Positions 18,360 through 26,907 of a stretch of DNA of 64,000 bases are shown piece after piece (the stretch's first letter is position 1; each line of letters opens with the position of its first letter). The stretch comes from Bacteroidia bacterium (GTDB lineage Bacteria; Bacteroidota; Bacteroidia; Flavobacteriales; Flavobacteriaceae): positions 124,001 to 188,000 of the forward strand of contig JAUIBW010000003.1 of NCBI GenBank assembly GCA_030427585.1, written 5' to 3'. Below the pieces are notes generated by a model, which was not told the DNA's origin, made no database searches, and saw nothing but the letters and a program-made list of their open reading frames with translations. Position numbers and translations under genes: made by a program.

Positions 18360-19691
18360 TTAGCTTCTGCTTCTACTGCTACGAGAATGAGAAGTATTTG
18401 ATCTCGATGCTCTGTTAGAAGTATTGCTTCTTTGTCTATTTGTTGTTGTTCTGGATCTATTTGTTCTCTTACTACTATATTGACTGTTATTAGAACGTTT
18501 TGTTACATTACCAGAGTAATTTCTGCCAGAACTTCTCTGTCTTCGAACCTGATTTGTCTTTGCGATAGCACTACGAGATCTTTTGCTTCTGTCGTATTTA
18601 GGTCTGTTGGTTACAGCACTTCTGGTTTTTTGTTGAGTTGATTGAACTCTTTGTCTAGATGGTGTACTTTTATTATTAGATTGTACTCTTTGTCTGGTTT
18701 GTGCATTTCTACTCGTTGTACGTGTTCTTGTATTTGGTGTTACAGAACGGGTCCTGTTAATATTTCCAACCTTATTGGTATTCGATCTACTTCTGCTGGT
18801 AGTTCTGGTACCGTAATTATTTGATCTGCTTCTGGCATTACTTCTGGTGCTATAATCATTAGATCTGCTACGGGTCACATTATTATTTCCGTTATAATTA
18901 GATCTGCTTCGAGCTACTTTACTATAGTTACGATCATTTCTTTTATACATTGCTGTTCTATGATCCCTTGTTCTGTAATTAGTGCTTCTGGCACGAGAAC
19001 CTCTATATCCTCTATTATAACTTGTTACTCTACTATGAGGTCTGTAATAATTACGACTTCTATAAGGTCTGCTATAATATCCATTATAATAATTAGTTCT
19101 GTATACGGTATATGAACATCTATATGGAGTATAATATCTTCTGTATGGTCTTTCATATACAATACATCTACTTACTACCGGTACTGTAAAATAAGCGTGA
19201 AACGGCCTGTATTCGTAATATCTGTTATAACGATTAATATAACCTGTACAGTTTAAGAAGTTTCCGTAGCTGTTATAATGAACATATAATCCACCAACTC
19301 TAGAAATACGGCCATAATTGTTATAATTAATGTAAATATCTCCTGCTTGTACAATTCTACCATAATAGTCATAAAAGATAGGTACATTTTCTATTTGTAC
19401 TACGGCTCCATAATCATCATATTGTACATAGGCATCATAATCATACCCAGAATTAAAACTTATATTTACTCCCGGAGCGTTAACTCCGATACTTACGCCA
19501 TTTCTTGGTCTATTGATATAAAAATCGAATTGACCATCTGCATATACCGAAAAATCGATTCCTCCTTCAGAGAAGATAAATGATTTTCCATAATTGTAAT
19601 ATCGGGCAGACGTTTCTGTGTTCGTTTCCGAAGCATTACCTGTAAATGATACTAATAATAAGCCTGTAAAAAGTAAAACAAAATTTTTCAT
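18360..19691 (-). CDS. Secreted Tyr/Gly-repeat protein with Arg/Ser-rich tail
   Basis: A 443-residue protein with a signal peptide (1-20, ending FTGNA). Residues 38-60 (FIFSEGGIDFSVYADGQFDF) and 85-150, with short repeats such as YDYYGRIVQAGDIYINYNNY and YGRISRVGGLYVHY, define a conserved module shared with the protein at 21808-22446. From ~205 onward composition changes: first Tyr/Arg-rich (YYNGYYSRPYRSRNYYRP), then from ~232 to the end almost only Arg, Ser, Asn and Thr with recurring RSRSN units and no acidic clusters. Predicted net charge is very high. The function is unknown; a cell-envelope or extracellular polyanion-binding role is only a guess. I do not recognise a named family for the tail. 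Confidence 0.7.
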   Translation of the reverse strand: MKNFVLLFTGLLLVSFTGNASETNTETSARYYNYGKSFIFSEGGIDFSVYADGQFDFYINRPRNGVSIGVNAPGVNISFNSGYDYDAYVQYDDYGAVVQIENVPIFYDYYGRIVQAGDIYINYNNYGRISRVGGLYVHYNSYGNFLNCTGYINRYNRYYEYRPFHAYFTVPVVSRCIVYERPYRRYYTPYRCSYTVYRTNYYNGYYSRPYRSRNYYRPHSRVTSYNRGYRGSRARSTNYRTRDHRTAMYKRNDRNYSKVARSRSNYNGNNNVTRSRSNDYSTRSNARSRSNNYGTRTTSRSRSNTNKVGNINRTRSVTPNTRTRTTSRNAQTRQRVQSNNKSTPSRQRVQSTQQKTRSAVTNRPKYDRSKRSRSAIAKTNQVRRQRSSGRNYSGNVTKRSNNSQYSSKRTNRSRTTTNRQRSNTSNRASRSNTSHSRSSRSRS

Positions 19692-19856
19692 AATCTGTGG
19701 TTTTAAAACGAGAACAGAAATTAATTTTTCGTTCTCAATGTTATAATATCAAGCAGCGTGCCAAAAAGTTAAAATATTGTAAATTAATGTGTTGTAAGAA
19801 ATGTGATATCTATTAAAATTGAAGGTAGACCATTGTAAGGAAGTATATGGTGTATC

Positions 19857-20060
19857 TAACCCGTTGTGCATTTGAGGCTTTTAAATTCGAAATTCGTCAA
19901 TTCTAGTGCTTCGATACTTTGGCGTAGTTCAATACAGGCCGAAGAAGTGTATCGAGTCTTTCGGTACACTTAGGATGACAAGCGTTTTGGATCAAAAAAG
20001 CTATTCTCGATACAATTTTTCTTCACTTCACTATGAGTTTCTAAAATGCACAACGGGTTA
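19857..20060. repeat. Palindrome-ended intergenic element, copy 1 of family A
   Basis: A 204-bp non-coding block bounded by 17-bp perfect inverted repeats, TAACCCGTTGTGCATTT at 19857-19873 and its complement at 20044-20060. Inside are AAATTCGTCAATTC, GAAGAAGTGTATCGAG and CTATTCTCGATACA, all shared with the element at 34318-34477. It fills much of the 19692-20182 gap between two minus-strand genes; the rest of that gap shows nothing recognisable. No ORF. It fits a MITE or large REP-like element. Confidence 0.7.
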
Positions 20061-20182
20061 TATTTAATAAAGAAGTGTTACACCATCTGCTATCTATCTT
20101 TTTTATAGGTAAATACTGTAGCATTAAAACATTTACATTGGCGAATCTTCATCTAAAAGGGTAAGATAGGTAACGGGTTGTT

Positions 20183-21277
20183 TTAGTTAGGAAATAGACT
20201 CGTATCGATGTTTGGAATTATTTTTAATGCATTTTTATAATATAGTTTTTTTAATACTTCATCATTAAGATCTAATCCATACATTTTCCAGAAAGCATGA
20301 TATCTCTTGTAGTAAGGGAAATACTCATCGTCTGATTCTAAAACTCTAAAATAAGTGTAATACTCTTCGGGATTCCAAGAGTCTTTTCCAAACATTATTC
20401 TATCTTGGTATTTGGTAAGGAAAGCTTTTGCATTACGGGGTTGTCTACCTAATTCTGCAATAACTGCTCCAATCTCACTATACATATTAGGCATTTCATC
20501 CATAAGCTCAGCAAGTTTTGCCAGATTGTTTCCGTACCAACCTAAATGTGCATTGATAAATTTGGTGTTTTTGTGTTTTTTAAAAATATTGTGTTGTTCT
20601 TGTATAATGGTTTCCCAGGAACCAGTTACTTTGGGGTCTCTTTTTCTTCTAGATCGCAGTTTAAGTTCTAACCAACGTTCATTTTTATTATCATGTGCAT
20701 CCCAAAATGATTTTGGATCTGCAGAATGTATTAAAACCGGGATACCTAGCTCACCGCATTTTTCCCATACGGGTCCTATTCTGGGATCATCGATCTTAAT
20801 ACGATTGCCTTTGCTATCTTTATTATCCATCCCCTGGCTTTTATAGATTTTTAATCCGTTGGCTCCCATGGCCACATCCTTTTCTATTTGAGCAACTGTT
20901 TTTTCTGTCCAGCCGGGTTCATCTATTCCTTTAAGGTTAATATTTGTAAATACGATAAATCTATTTGGGAAATTAGTTTTAACATTTTCTAGTGATTTGA
21001 TAAGATGATCATCAGATCCTCGTCCTCTTCCTGATAGGTTTACCATAACGGCCATGTTTAGTTTATCCATTTCGGTAATAACGTCTTGCAGATTTTGGGT
21101 TGGCATTCTAAATTGGTGGTTATGAACATCGATAAAGGGAAATTTTGCTTTTTTAACTTCTGTCTCGGGAACTATTAGAGTAGAGGGTGGGTCATAGTCT
21201 TCGAATTGCATTTTTTGAGCATGTATCGATGCACTAACCATTATATAAAAAAACAGAAAAGTTGTATAGAAGTTCAT
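20183..21277 (-). CDS. Exported amidohydrolase (amidohydrolase_2 family)
   Basis: A 364-residue TIM-barrel metal-dependent hydrolase with a signal peptide (residues 1-20, ending IHAQ), so it acts in the periplasm. FIDVHNHQF near 48-56 gives the HxH metal site, PVLIHSADP the third His, NAHLGWYG the fourth, and FGKDSWNP the catalytic Asp. Members include decarboxylases and lactonases (ACMSD-like), so the exact reaction is open. Downstream it has no obvious hairpin; it is flanked by non-coding repeat elements on both sides. Confidence 0.82.
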   Translation of the reverse strand: MNFYTTFLFFYIMVSASIHAQKMQFEDYDPPSTLIVPETEVKKAKFPFIDVHNHQFRMPTQNLQDVITEMDKLNMAVMVNLSGRGRGSDDHLIKSLENVKTNFPNRFIVFTNINLKGIDEPGWTEKTVAQIEKDVAMGANGLKIYKSQGMDNKDSKGNRIKIDDPRIGPVWEKCGELGIPVLIHSADPKSFWDAHDNKNERWLELKLRSRRKRDPKVTGSWETIIQEQHNIFKKHKNTKFINAHLGWYGNNLAKLAELMDEMPNMYSEIGAVIAELGRQPRNAKAFLTKYQDRIMFGKDSWNPEEYYTYFRVLESDDEYFPYYKRYHAFWKMYGLDLNDEVLKKLYYKNALKIIPNIDTSLFPN

Positions 21278-21487
21278 ATTTTTTGATTTTGATATTGAAG
21301 TGACTACTCTAGATGGGTATAAGGTATAAATATATAATATTTGTATTATTTCGAAAAAAGGTTAACAACACTTTAATTGATCAAAAAAGTGTAAATTACT
21401 TCATTAAAAAATCTATTGCTTTTAGAAAACACCATAACAGAGTTCTAATGTATAATTTGGGCTGCACCTGGCTTAGCAATGTTAGTA

Positions 21488-21648
21488 ATACCATTTCCAA
21501 TCTAAATTAACTCAATAAAACCGCGTCTTTTTGTCTAATATTTCAAAATAAAACACAACCGTAGCCCTGCTATGCTTGAATTTTCTTTTTCATCTAAGCC
21601 AAAAATCCATCATTTTTCTTATGAGTAAATTTAAATCAGAAATGGTAT
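21488..21648. repeat. Palindrome-ended intergenic element, copy 1 of family B
   Basis: About 160 bp with imperfect ~20-bp inverted ends (ATACCATTTCC at the left, AGAAATGGTAT at the right). The centre carries CGTAGCCCTGCTATG; nearly the same centre (CGTAGCGCTGCTATG) occurs in the inverted-repeat element at 31196-31358. Just upstream, around 21367-21413, lies text resembling part of that element too (TTAATTGATCAAAAAA, ACTTCATTAAAAAA). No coding potential. Confidence 0.6.
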
Positions 21649-21658
21649 AATGTATTTT

Positions 21659-21740
21659 GCGTTAGGGATAGTAGTGTAAATCCCGCAGCACGCCATAGGT
21701 GTGTGAGGAATTGCAACGGATAGCCCGCTCGAACGCCTAA
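21659..21740. other. Flavobacterial intergenic element, possible structured RNA
   Basis: An ~80-nt block with unusually high GC for the gap: AGTAGTGTAAATCCCGCAGC at the left and GAATTGCAACGGATAGCCCG at the right, closed by pairing ends GCGTT / AACGC. From memory, similar intergenic segments (a 'GGATTGCAgCGGA-AGCCCG' style core with a species-variable middle hairpin) recur in many Bacteroidota genomes; I cannot verify this here. It sits directly before the terminator of the minus-strand gene at 21808. Confidence 0.45.
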
Positions 21741-21741
21741 A

Positions 21742-21781
21742 TAAAAAACCCCGCCACCAAATACTTCTGGTAACGGGGTTT
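21742..21781 (-). terminator. Rho-independent terminator
   Basis: AAACCCCG (21746-21753) pairs with CGGGGTTT (21774-21781). Read on the minus strand the stem is followed by TTTTTTAT, so it ends the gene at 21808-22446. Confidence 0.8.
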
Positions 21782-21807
21782 AAACAACTAACCAATCTTT
21801 ATATTAT

Positions 21808-22446
21808 CTAATCATCATCATCGTCACTATATCTTTTTTTCCTTTTTCTATTTTTATAATCATCATCATTATCATCGTGTTTATAATGCTTATATTTCCA
21901 ATTTTGATTATGGTATGGGGAATGGGTAACCGAGCATCCGTCTATTCCACAATATCCACAACCATCATAATGAACATTACCTTCTACATACTTTATTCTT
22001 CCATATTTTTTATAGTAGATATGTAGTCCTCCTATTTGATACACTAATCCTCTTCTGTTATATCGCATAGATACTGTACCTATTCTACGTACTCTGTTGT
22101 ATCGATCATATGTAATATAGTTACGTCCTACTTTTTTTAATCTACCATGATAATCATACCTAATAAAGTTATTATAGTGTCTTTGATGTGCATATGAACC
22201 TGGTGTATTATATACATTACGGTTCCAGTTTCTATGATGGGATCTACTTCTTTTAATGATCCTGTAATCGATATCTCCTTCTGGATACACAAAAAATTGT
22301 ACCCCGCCCTCTACAAATACGATGGGTTGTGTATGGCGATAGCGTTTTGTAACCCTATCCTGGTGATCCGAGTGTTTTTGGTCGGTCGCTTGTGCAGTCG
22401 TTCCTACTAGTAATAATACTGCAATAAAAAGTATCATTTTTTTCAT
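21808..22446 (-). CDS. Secreted Tyr/Gly-repeat protein, short paralog
   Basis: A 212-residue protein with a signal peptide (1-20, ending TAQA). It shares with the 443-residue protein at 18360 the segment FVEGGVQFFVYPEGDIDY (44-61) and the tandem YDxxGRxxxxG repeats (97-156: YDYHGRLKKVG, YDRYNRVRRIG, LVYQIGGLHIYYKKYGRI). In place of the Arg/Ser tail it has a Cys/His cluster (GCGYCGIDGC, 163-171, with nearby His) and ends in a basic KNRKRKKR stretch followed by five Asp. The Cys/His cluster could bind a metal. Function unknown. The gene has its own terminator. Confidence 0.65.
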   Translation of the reverse strand: MKKMILFIAVLLLVGTTAQATDQKHSDHQDRVTKRYRHTQPIVFVEGGVQFFVYPEGDIDYRIIKRSRSHHRNWNRNVYNTPGSYAHQRHYNNFIRYDYHGRLKKVGRNYITYDRYNRVRRIGTVSMRYNRRGLVYQIGGLHIYYKKYGRIKYVEGNVHYDGCGYCGIDGCSVTHSPYHNQNWKYKHYKHDDNDDDYKNRKRKKRYSDDDDD

Positions 22447-22644
22447 AACTTACATGTTTTGGGTTTATGCCTACTCATTAGCTTTTCGGCTTTCGCTATT
22501 TGATAAGTAGTGTTTCAAATGGCGTGCCAAAAGTATATTTGAAACTAAAATAGTAGGTAACTATCTGTTTTTTAGATTATTATTTTTTTTGTGTTTTATA
22601 TCTTTTAATTTGTTGTATGTAGTATTGTATACTGTAAAAGGATA

Positions 22645-23021
22645 TCTTATGCCATACATGTATCTCCTGCACGCTGCAGGAGATCGTCTTATGTTATATA
22701 TATAGCTGCTGCACACTGCAGGAGATCGTCTTATGCTATGTATCTAGCTGCTGCACACTGCAGGAGATCGTCTTATGCTATGTATCTAGCTGCTGTACAC
22801 TGCGAGAGATTATCTTATGGTATATATATAGCTGCTGCACGCTGCGAGAGATCGTCTTATGTTATATATATAGCTGCTGCACGCTGCGAGAGATTATCTT
22901 ATGGTATATATATAGCTGCTGCATGCTGCGAGAGATCGTATTATATTATATATGTAGCTGCTGTACACTGCGAGAGATTATCTTATGGTATATATAGCTG
23001 CTGCACGCTGCGGGAAAGTTG
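22645..23021. repeat. Tandem array of nine 42-bp units
   Basis: Eight complete 42-bp units start at 22645 and every 42 bp to 22980; a ninth, slightly shortened, starts at 22981. A unit reads TCTTATG, then an AT stretch (TATATATATA), GCTGCTGCACGCTGC and GAGAGATCG or GAGAGATTA. From unit 4 on, ATCG and ATTA endings alternate, which suggests 84-bp dimers. Unit 1 contains a perfect CTCCTGCA/TGCAGGAG hairpin. Because 42 is divisible by 3, a frame stays open from 22738 to 23043 with a 14-residue period, but I see no reason to call it a gene. The array fills the 22447-23044 gap downstream of uvrA. Confidence 0.9.
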
Positions 23022-23044
23022 TATTAAATATGGTTTCCTATGAT

Positions 23045-25825
23045 TTAGAGTTTCTCTTTTAAATATTCTCCTGTATAGGATTCTTTGATTTTTACAATTT
23101 CTTCTGGTGTGCCTTCTGCGATAATATTACCTCCGTTTTTACCACCTTGGAGTCCAAGATCAATTATATGATCGGCACATTTTACAAGATCCAAATTATG
23201 TTCTATTACTAAGATAGAATGTCCTTTTGTGATTAGTTCATTAAAAGACTTGAGTAATTTCTTGATATCATGAAAATGAAGTCCGGTAGTGGGTTCATCA
23301 AAAATAAATAATGCTTTGTCTTTGGTATTTCCTTTTACTAAAAAGGAAGCAAGTTTAATTCGTTGAGCTTCGCCACCAGAAAGAGTAGAAGAACTTTGTC
23401 CTAATTGTACATACCCCAAGCCAACATCTTGTAGAGGTTGAAGTTTTCTCTGTATTTTGATCTGATTATGTTCTGAAAAGAAATCAATGGCATTATCTAT
23501 AGTCATTGAGAGTACATCATGAATATTTTTATCATGAAATGTTACTTCGAGAACATCTTTTTTGAAGCGTTTTCCGGCGCAGGTTTCACATTCAAGGTGT
23601 ACATCGGCCATAAACTGCATCTCTATGGTAACTTCTCCTTCTCCTTTACAGGTTTCGCATCGGCCACCATCGACATTAAAAGAAAAATGTTTTGCTTTAT
23701 AGTTACGAATACCGGATAATTTTTGGGAAGCGAATAGGTTACGAATATCATCATAGGCTTTAATATAAGTAACAGGATTAGAGCGAGAGGATCTACCAAT
23801 TGGGTTTTGATCTACAAACTCTACATGTTTTATATTACTATAGTTACCTTTAAGTTCTGTAAACTGGCCTGCTTTTTCTCCGTATCCTCCTAATTGTTTG
23901 AGTAAAGAAGGGTAAATGATTTTTTTAACAAGTGTACTCTTACCACTACCAGATACTCCTGTGATTGCTGTAAAGACCCCGAGAGGGACTTTTACATCTA
24001 TATTTTTTAGGTTATTCTCACGTGCACCTATAATTTCGACATTATATTTTGAAGTTCTTCGGGTTTTAGGAACTTCAATTTCAAGGGCTCCATTTAGGTA
24101 TTTTGCGGTAAGAGAATCTGCTTTTAAGATCTGGTCAAAAGTACCTGTTGCCACGACATGTCCACCATAAGTACCTGCTTCGGGGCCTATATCGATGATT
24201 TCATCGGCAGCTTTCATAATATCTTCATCGTGTTCTACGACAATTACGGTGTTTCCCAAATCACGAAGAGATTGCAGTACTTTAATCAGCTTTTCGGTAT
24301 CTTTTGGATGCAGCCCTATACTAGGTTCATCAAGGATATACATAGAACCAACCAAACTACTTCCTAGCGAGGTTGCCAGGTTAATACGTTGTGATTCACC
24401 ACCCGATAATGTATTCGATTTACGATTAAGTGTTAAGTATTCTAGTCCTACATTTTGTAAAAATTCTAATCGACTATTAATTTCTTTAAGAAGGCGCTTA
24501 GCAACTTTAGCATCATATTCATTAAGAGCAATGCTTTTAAAGAAATCTGCTAATTCGTTTAAAGGTTTTTCTACCAAATCTGTTATTGTAGCTCCATCAA
24601 TTTTTACATAGTTTGCTTCTTTGCGTAAACGCTTTCCTTTGCAGGTGTTACATTTGGTTTTTCCACGATAGCGAGAAAGCATTACCCGATTCTGAATTTT
24701 ATAAGCTTTGGCTTCTAGTTCTTTAAAGAAACTGGTGATGCCTTCAAAATATTCATTTCCTTTCCATAGTAGTTCTTTATGCTGATCTGATAATTCGAAA
24801 TATGGTTTATGAATAGGGAAATCAAATTTATAAGCACTATTTACCAATTGGTCTTTATACCACCCCATACTATCACCTTTCCAGGGGAAAACTGCTCCTT
24901 CAAATACACTTAATGCAGTATTTGGGATAACAAGATCTTCATCGATACCAATTACATCACCATACCCTTCGCATTCTGGACAGGCTCCATACGGATTATT
25001 AAAACTAAATAAGTGTATATTAGGTTCGAGAAAAGAGAGTCCGTCTAATTCGAATTTATTACTAAACTGTCTTAGGTTACCTTCCTTTAATGTTTCGATA
25101 AAACAAGTGCCTTTGCCTTCAAAGAAAGCAGTATCAATAGCATCTGCCAGGCGATTATAAAAATCTTCTTCGTCTCTTTTTACAATACGATCGACAACCA
25201 GATAAAAATCATCTTTTTCTTGTATAGAAGCATCTTCTATTCTGGTTACAATACCATTGTTTTTTATACGTGCATATCCTTGTTGTTGTAATACTTTTAA
25301 TTTTCCTTCTAGTGTACGATCTTCTTCGATATAGATAGGAGAGAGGAGTAAAAGTTTTTCGCCATCTTCAAAAGATTTTACATATTCGATAACATCGGTT
25401 ACGCTATCTTTTTTTACCTGATTACCCGAAACAGGAGAATACGTCTTACCTATTCGGGCAAAAAGTAATTTTAAATAATCATATATTTCTGTAGTAGTGC
25501 CGACAGTAGATCTTGGATTGGTAGAGTTTACTTTTTGCTCTATTGCAATAGCTGGAGCTATACCTTTTATATAATCTACTTTGGGTTTATTAAGACGTCC
25601 TAAAAACTGCCTGGCATAAGACGAAAGGCTTTCTACATATCTACGTTGTCCTTCGGCATACAACGTATCAAAAGCCAAACTAGATTTACCAGAACCAGAT
25701 AACCCAGTAATGACTACTAATTTGTTTCTTGGGATAACGGCATCTAAATCTTTCAGGTTGTGAAGTTTAGCTCCTTTAATAATTATATTCTCTTTTGGAT
25801 CTAAGGTTGTAATGTCTTGAATCAT
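23045..25825 (-). CDS. uvrA: Excinuclease ABC subunit A
   Basis: The damage-recognition ATPase of nucleotide excision repair, 926 residues from the ATG at 25823-25825. This start is chosen because a -7 box (TATCTTTG) lies just upstream and overlaps the longer frame. Walker A GLSGSGKS at 41-48, two ABC signatures (LSGGESQRINLA and LSGGEAQRIKLA), the second Walker A GVSGSGKS, and zinc-binding Cys pairs CPECEGYGD, CNTCKGKR and CETCKGEGE/CETCAGKRF are all present. It is full length. UvrB/C are not in the window, as is usual. Confidence 0.96.
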   Translation of the reverse strand: MIQDITTLDPKENIIIKGAKLHNLKDLDAVIPRNKLVVITGLSGSGKSSLAFDTLYAEGQRRYVESLSSYARQFLGRLNKPKVDYIKGIAPAIAIEQKVNSTNPRSTVGTTTEIYDYLKLLFARIGKTYSPVSGNQVKKDSVTDVIEYVKSFEDGEKLLLLSPIYIEEDRTLEGKLKVLQQQGYARIKNNGIVTRIEDASIQEKDDFYLVVDRIVKRDEEDFYNRLADAIDTAFFEGKGTCFIETLKEGNLRQFSNKFELDGLSFLEPNIHLFSFNNPYGACPECEGYGDVIGIDEDLVIPNTALSVFEGAVFPWKGDSMGWYKDQLVNSAYKFDFPIHKPYFELSDQHKELLWKGNEYFEGITSFFKELEAKAYKIQNRVMLSRYRGKTKCNTCKGKRLRKEANYVKIDGATITDLVEKPLNELADFFKSIALNEYDAKVAKRLLKEINSRLEFLQNVGLEYLTLNRKSNTLSGGESQRINLATSLGSSLVGSMYILDEPSIGLHPKDTEKLIKVLQSLRDLGNTVIVVEHDEDIMKAADEIIDIGPEAGTYGGHVVATGTFDQILKADSLTAKYLNGALEIEVPKTRRTSKYNVEIIGARENNLKNIDVKVPLGVFTAITGVSGSGKSTLVKKIIYPSLLKQLGGYGEKAGQFTELKGNYSNIKHVEFVDQNPIGRSSRSNPVTYIKAYDDIRNLFASQKLSGIRNYKAKHFSFNVDGGRCETCKGEGEVTIEMQFMADVHLECETCAGKRFKKDVLEVTFHDKNIHDVLSMTIDNAIDFFSEHNQIKIQRKLQPLQDVGLGYVQLGQSSSTLSGGEAQRIKLASFLVKGNTKDKALFIFDEPTTGLHFHDIKKLLKSFNELITKGHSILVIEHNLDLVKCADHIIDLGLQGGKNGGNIIAEGTPEEIVKIKESYTGEYLKEKL

Positions 25826-25846
25826 AGTAAATATGCGGTAAGAACG

Positions 25847-25854
25847 CAAAGATA
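25847..25854 (-). promoter_or_regulatory. -7 box of uvrA
   Basis: Minus-strand TATCTTTG, a perfect TAnnTTTG, 21 bp before the ATG at 25825. Confidence 0.5.
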
Positions 25855-26064
25855 AGGATTACTAAACAAGTATTATAACCTATATAGATTGAAAGTTTAG
25901 TTAAAAAAATTAACAAGAAATTGTTTGAAATTCAATGAATGTTATTATATTAGCCCCTAATTAAGAAACCAAAATATAAACAAAATCGCCTATAGCATAC
26001 CTTTACTTTAAAAGTTTAACATAGCACGAGCCCCAGCTTGTTTGTACTAAATAATAGTCAAGGT

Positions 26065-26649
26065 ATGAAAAATTACACCCTATCAGACGCGGTTCTGGTT
26101 AATAACTACATTAAAGGCGACGAATGTGCCCTTTCTGTCCTTATCGAACGTCATAAGCAGCGTATTTACAGTTTTATTTATTCAAAAGTTTTTGATAGAG
26201 ATGTCTCTGAAGATATTTTTCAGGATACTTTTATCAAAGTAATCCGAACATTAAAAAACGGAAAATATAATGAAGAAGGTAAATTTCTTCCTTGGGTAAT
26301 GCGTATTGCTCATAATTTGGTAATTGATCACTTTAGAAAAGGAAATCGTATGCCAAAATTTGAAGATAATGGGGAGTTTAGCATTTTTTCTGTAATTAGT
26401 GATGGAAATCTAAATGCCGAAAAGAGATTAATAAAAGATCAGGTAGAAGAAGACTTGCGTAATTTAATTCAGGAATTACCAGACGATCAGAAAGAAGTCT
26501 TAATAATGCGTATGTATAGAGACATGAGTTTTAAAGAAATATCTGATAAAACAGGGGTTAGTATTAATACTGCTCTGGGTAGAATGCGATACGCTTTAAT
26601 TAATTTAAGAAAAGTAATAGAAAAAAATAATATTGTTTTAACAAATTAA
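26065..26649 (+). CDS. ECF-type RNA polymerase sigma factor
   Basis: A 194-residue sigma-70 family factor with regions 2 and 4 only. Region 2 spans ~20-95 (RHKQRIYSFIYSKVFDRDVSEDIFQDTFIKV, then FLPWVMRIAHNLVIDHFRK) and region 4 ~125-185 (LPDDQKEVLIMRMYRDMSFKEISDKTGVSINTALGRMRYAL). The ATG at 26065 is preferred over an in-frame TTG upstream. No anti-sigma gene follows; instead there is a 48-residue protein, a pairing I recall as typical of flavobacteria. This group of sigma factors is widespread in the phylum and probably housekeeping-like; its regulon is unknown. Confidence 0.93.
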   Translation: MKNYTLSDAVLVNNYIKGDECALSVLIERHKQRIYSFIYSKVFDRDVSEDIFQDTFIKVIRTLKNGKYNEEGKFLPWVMRIAHNLVIDHFRKGNRMPKFEDNGEFSIFSVISDGNLNAEKRLIKDQVEEDLRNLIQELPDDQKEVLIMRMYRDMSFKEISDKTGVSINTALGRMRYALINLRKVIEKNNIVLTN

Positions 26650-26724
26650 ATAATTTTTTTATACAATAAAGTAAAACTAGTGCCGTTATCCCTATATAAC
26701 CCTTTTAATTTAAGATTATATAAT

Positions 26725-26871
26725 ATGGCAAAATTTTACTTTAAGTCTTCTAAAAAAGAAGAAAAACATTTAGTACCAAAGAGAAGAACAATAGATTTTC
26801 TTCTAAACTATTCAAAATCGTTACAGGTTGTAGAGTTTAACAATCTTAAGTTTGAAACGATTTTAAATTAA
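26725..26871 (+). CDS. Small basic conserved protein downstream of the sigma factor
   Basis: 48 residues, start MAKFYFKSSKKEEKHLVPK; a Lys/Arg-rich front followed by TIDFLLNYSKSL and a hydrophobic LKFETILN end. No signal peptide or membrane helix. It lies 75 bp after the sigma factor gene on the same strand and shares its terminator, so it is probably co-transcribed. An in-frame GTG 45 bp upstream is less likely. Function unknown; a role linked to the sigma factor is only suggested by position. Confidence 0.7.
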   Translation: MAKFYFKSSKKEEKHLVPKRRTIDFLLNYSKSLQVVEFNNLKFETILN

Positions 26872-26875
26872 ACTT

Positions 26876-26907
26876 ATAAAGGTCTATTTTTTAATAGACC
26901 TTTTTAC
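26876..26907. terminator. Bidirectional terminator between sigma operon and nth
   Basis: AAAGGTCTATT pairs with AATAGACCTTT around a T-rich loop, with A/T runs on both sides. It overlaps the stop codon of the convergent nth gene and so serves both. Confidence 0.85.

Noticed and set aside
21313..21510. Plus-strand open frame of 65 codons
   Set aside because: It overlaps non-coding repeat elements and has no gene-like features.
22645..23021. CRISPR array
   Set aside because: Units are contiguous 42-mers without unique spacers, and no cas gene is present.
22738..23043. Open frame of 101 codons with 14-residue repeats
   Set aside because: It is the direct consequence of the 42-bp tandem array; there is no promoter, no family and no sign that substitutions keep the protein.
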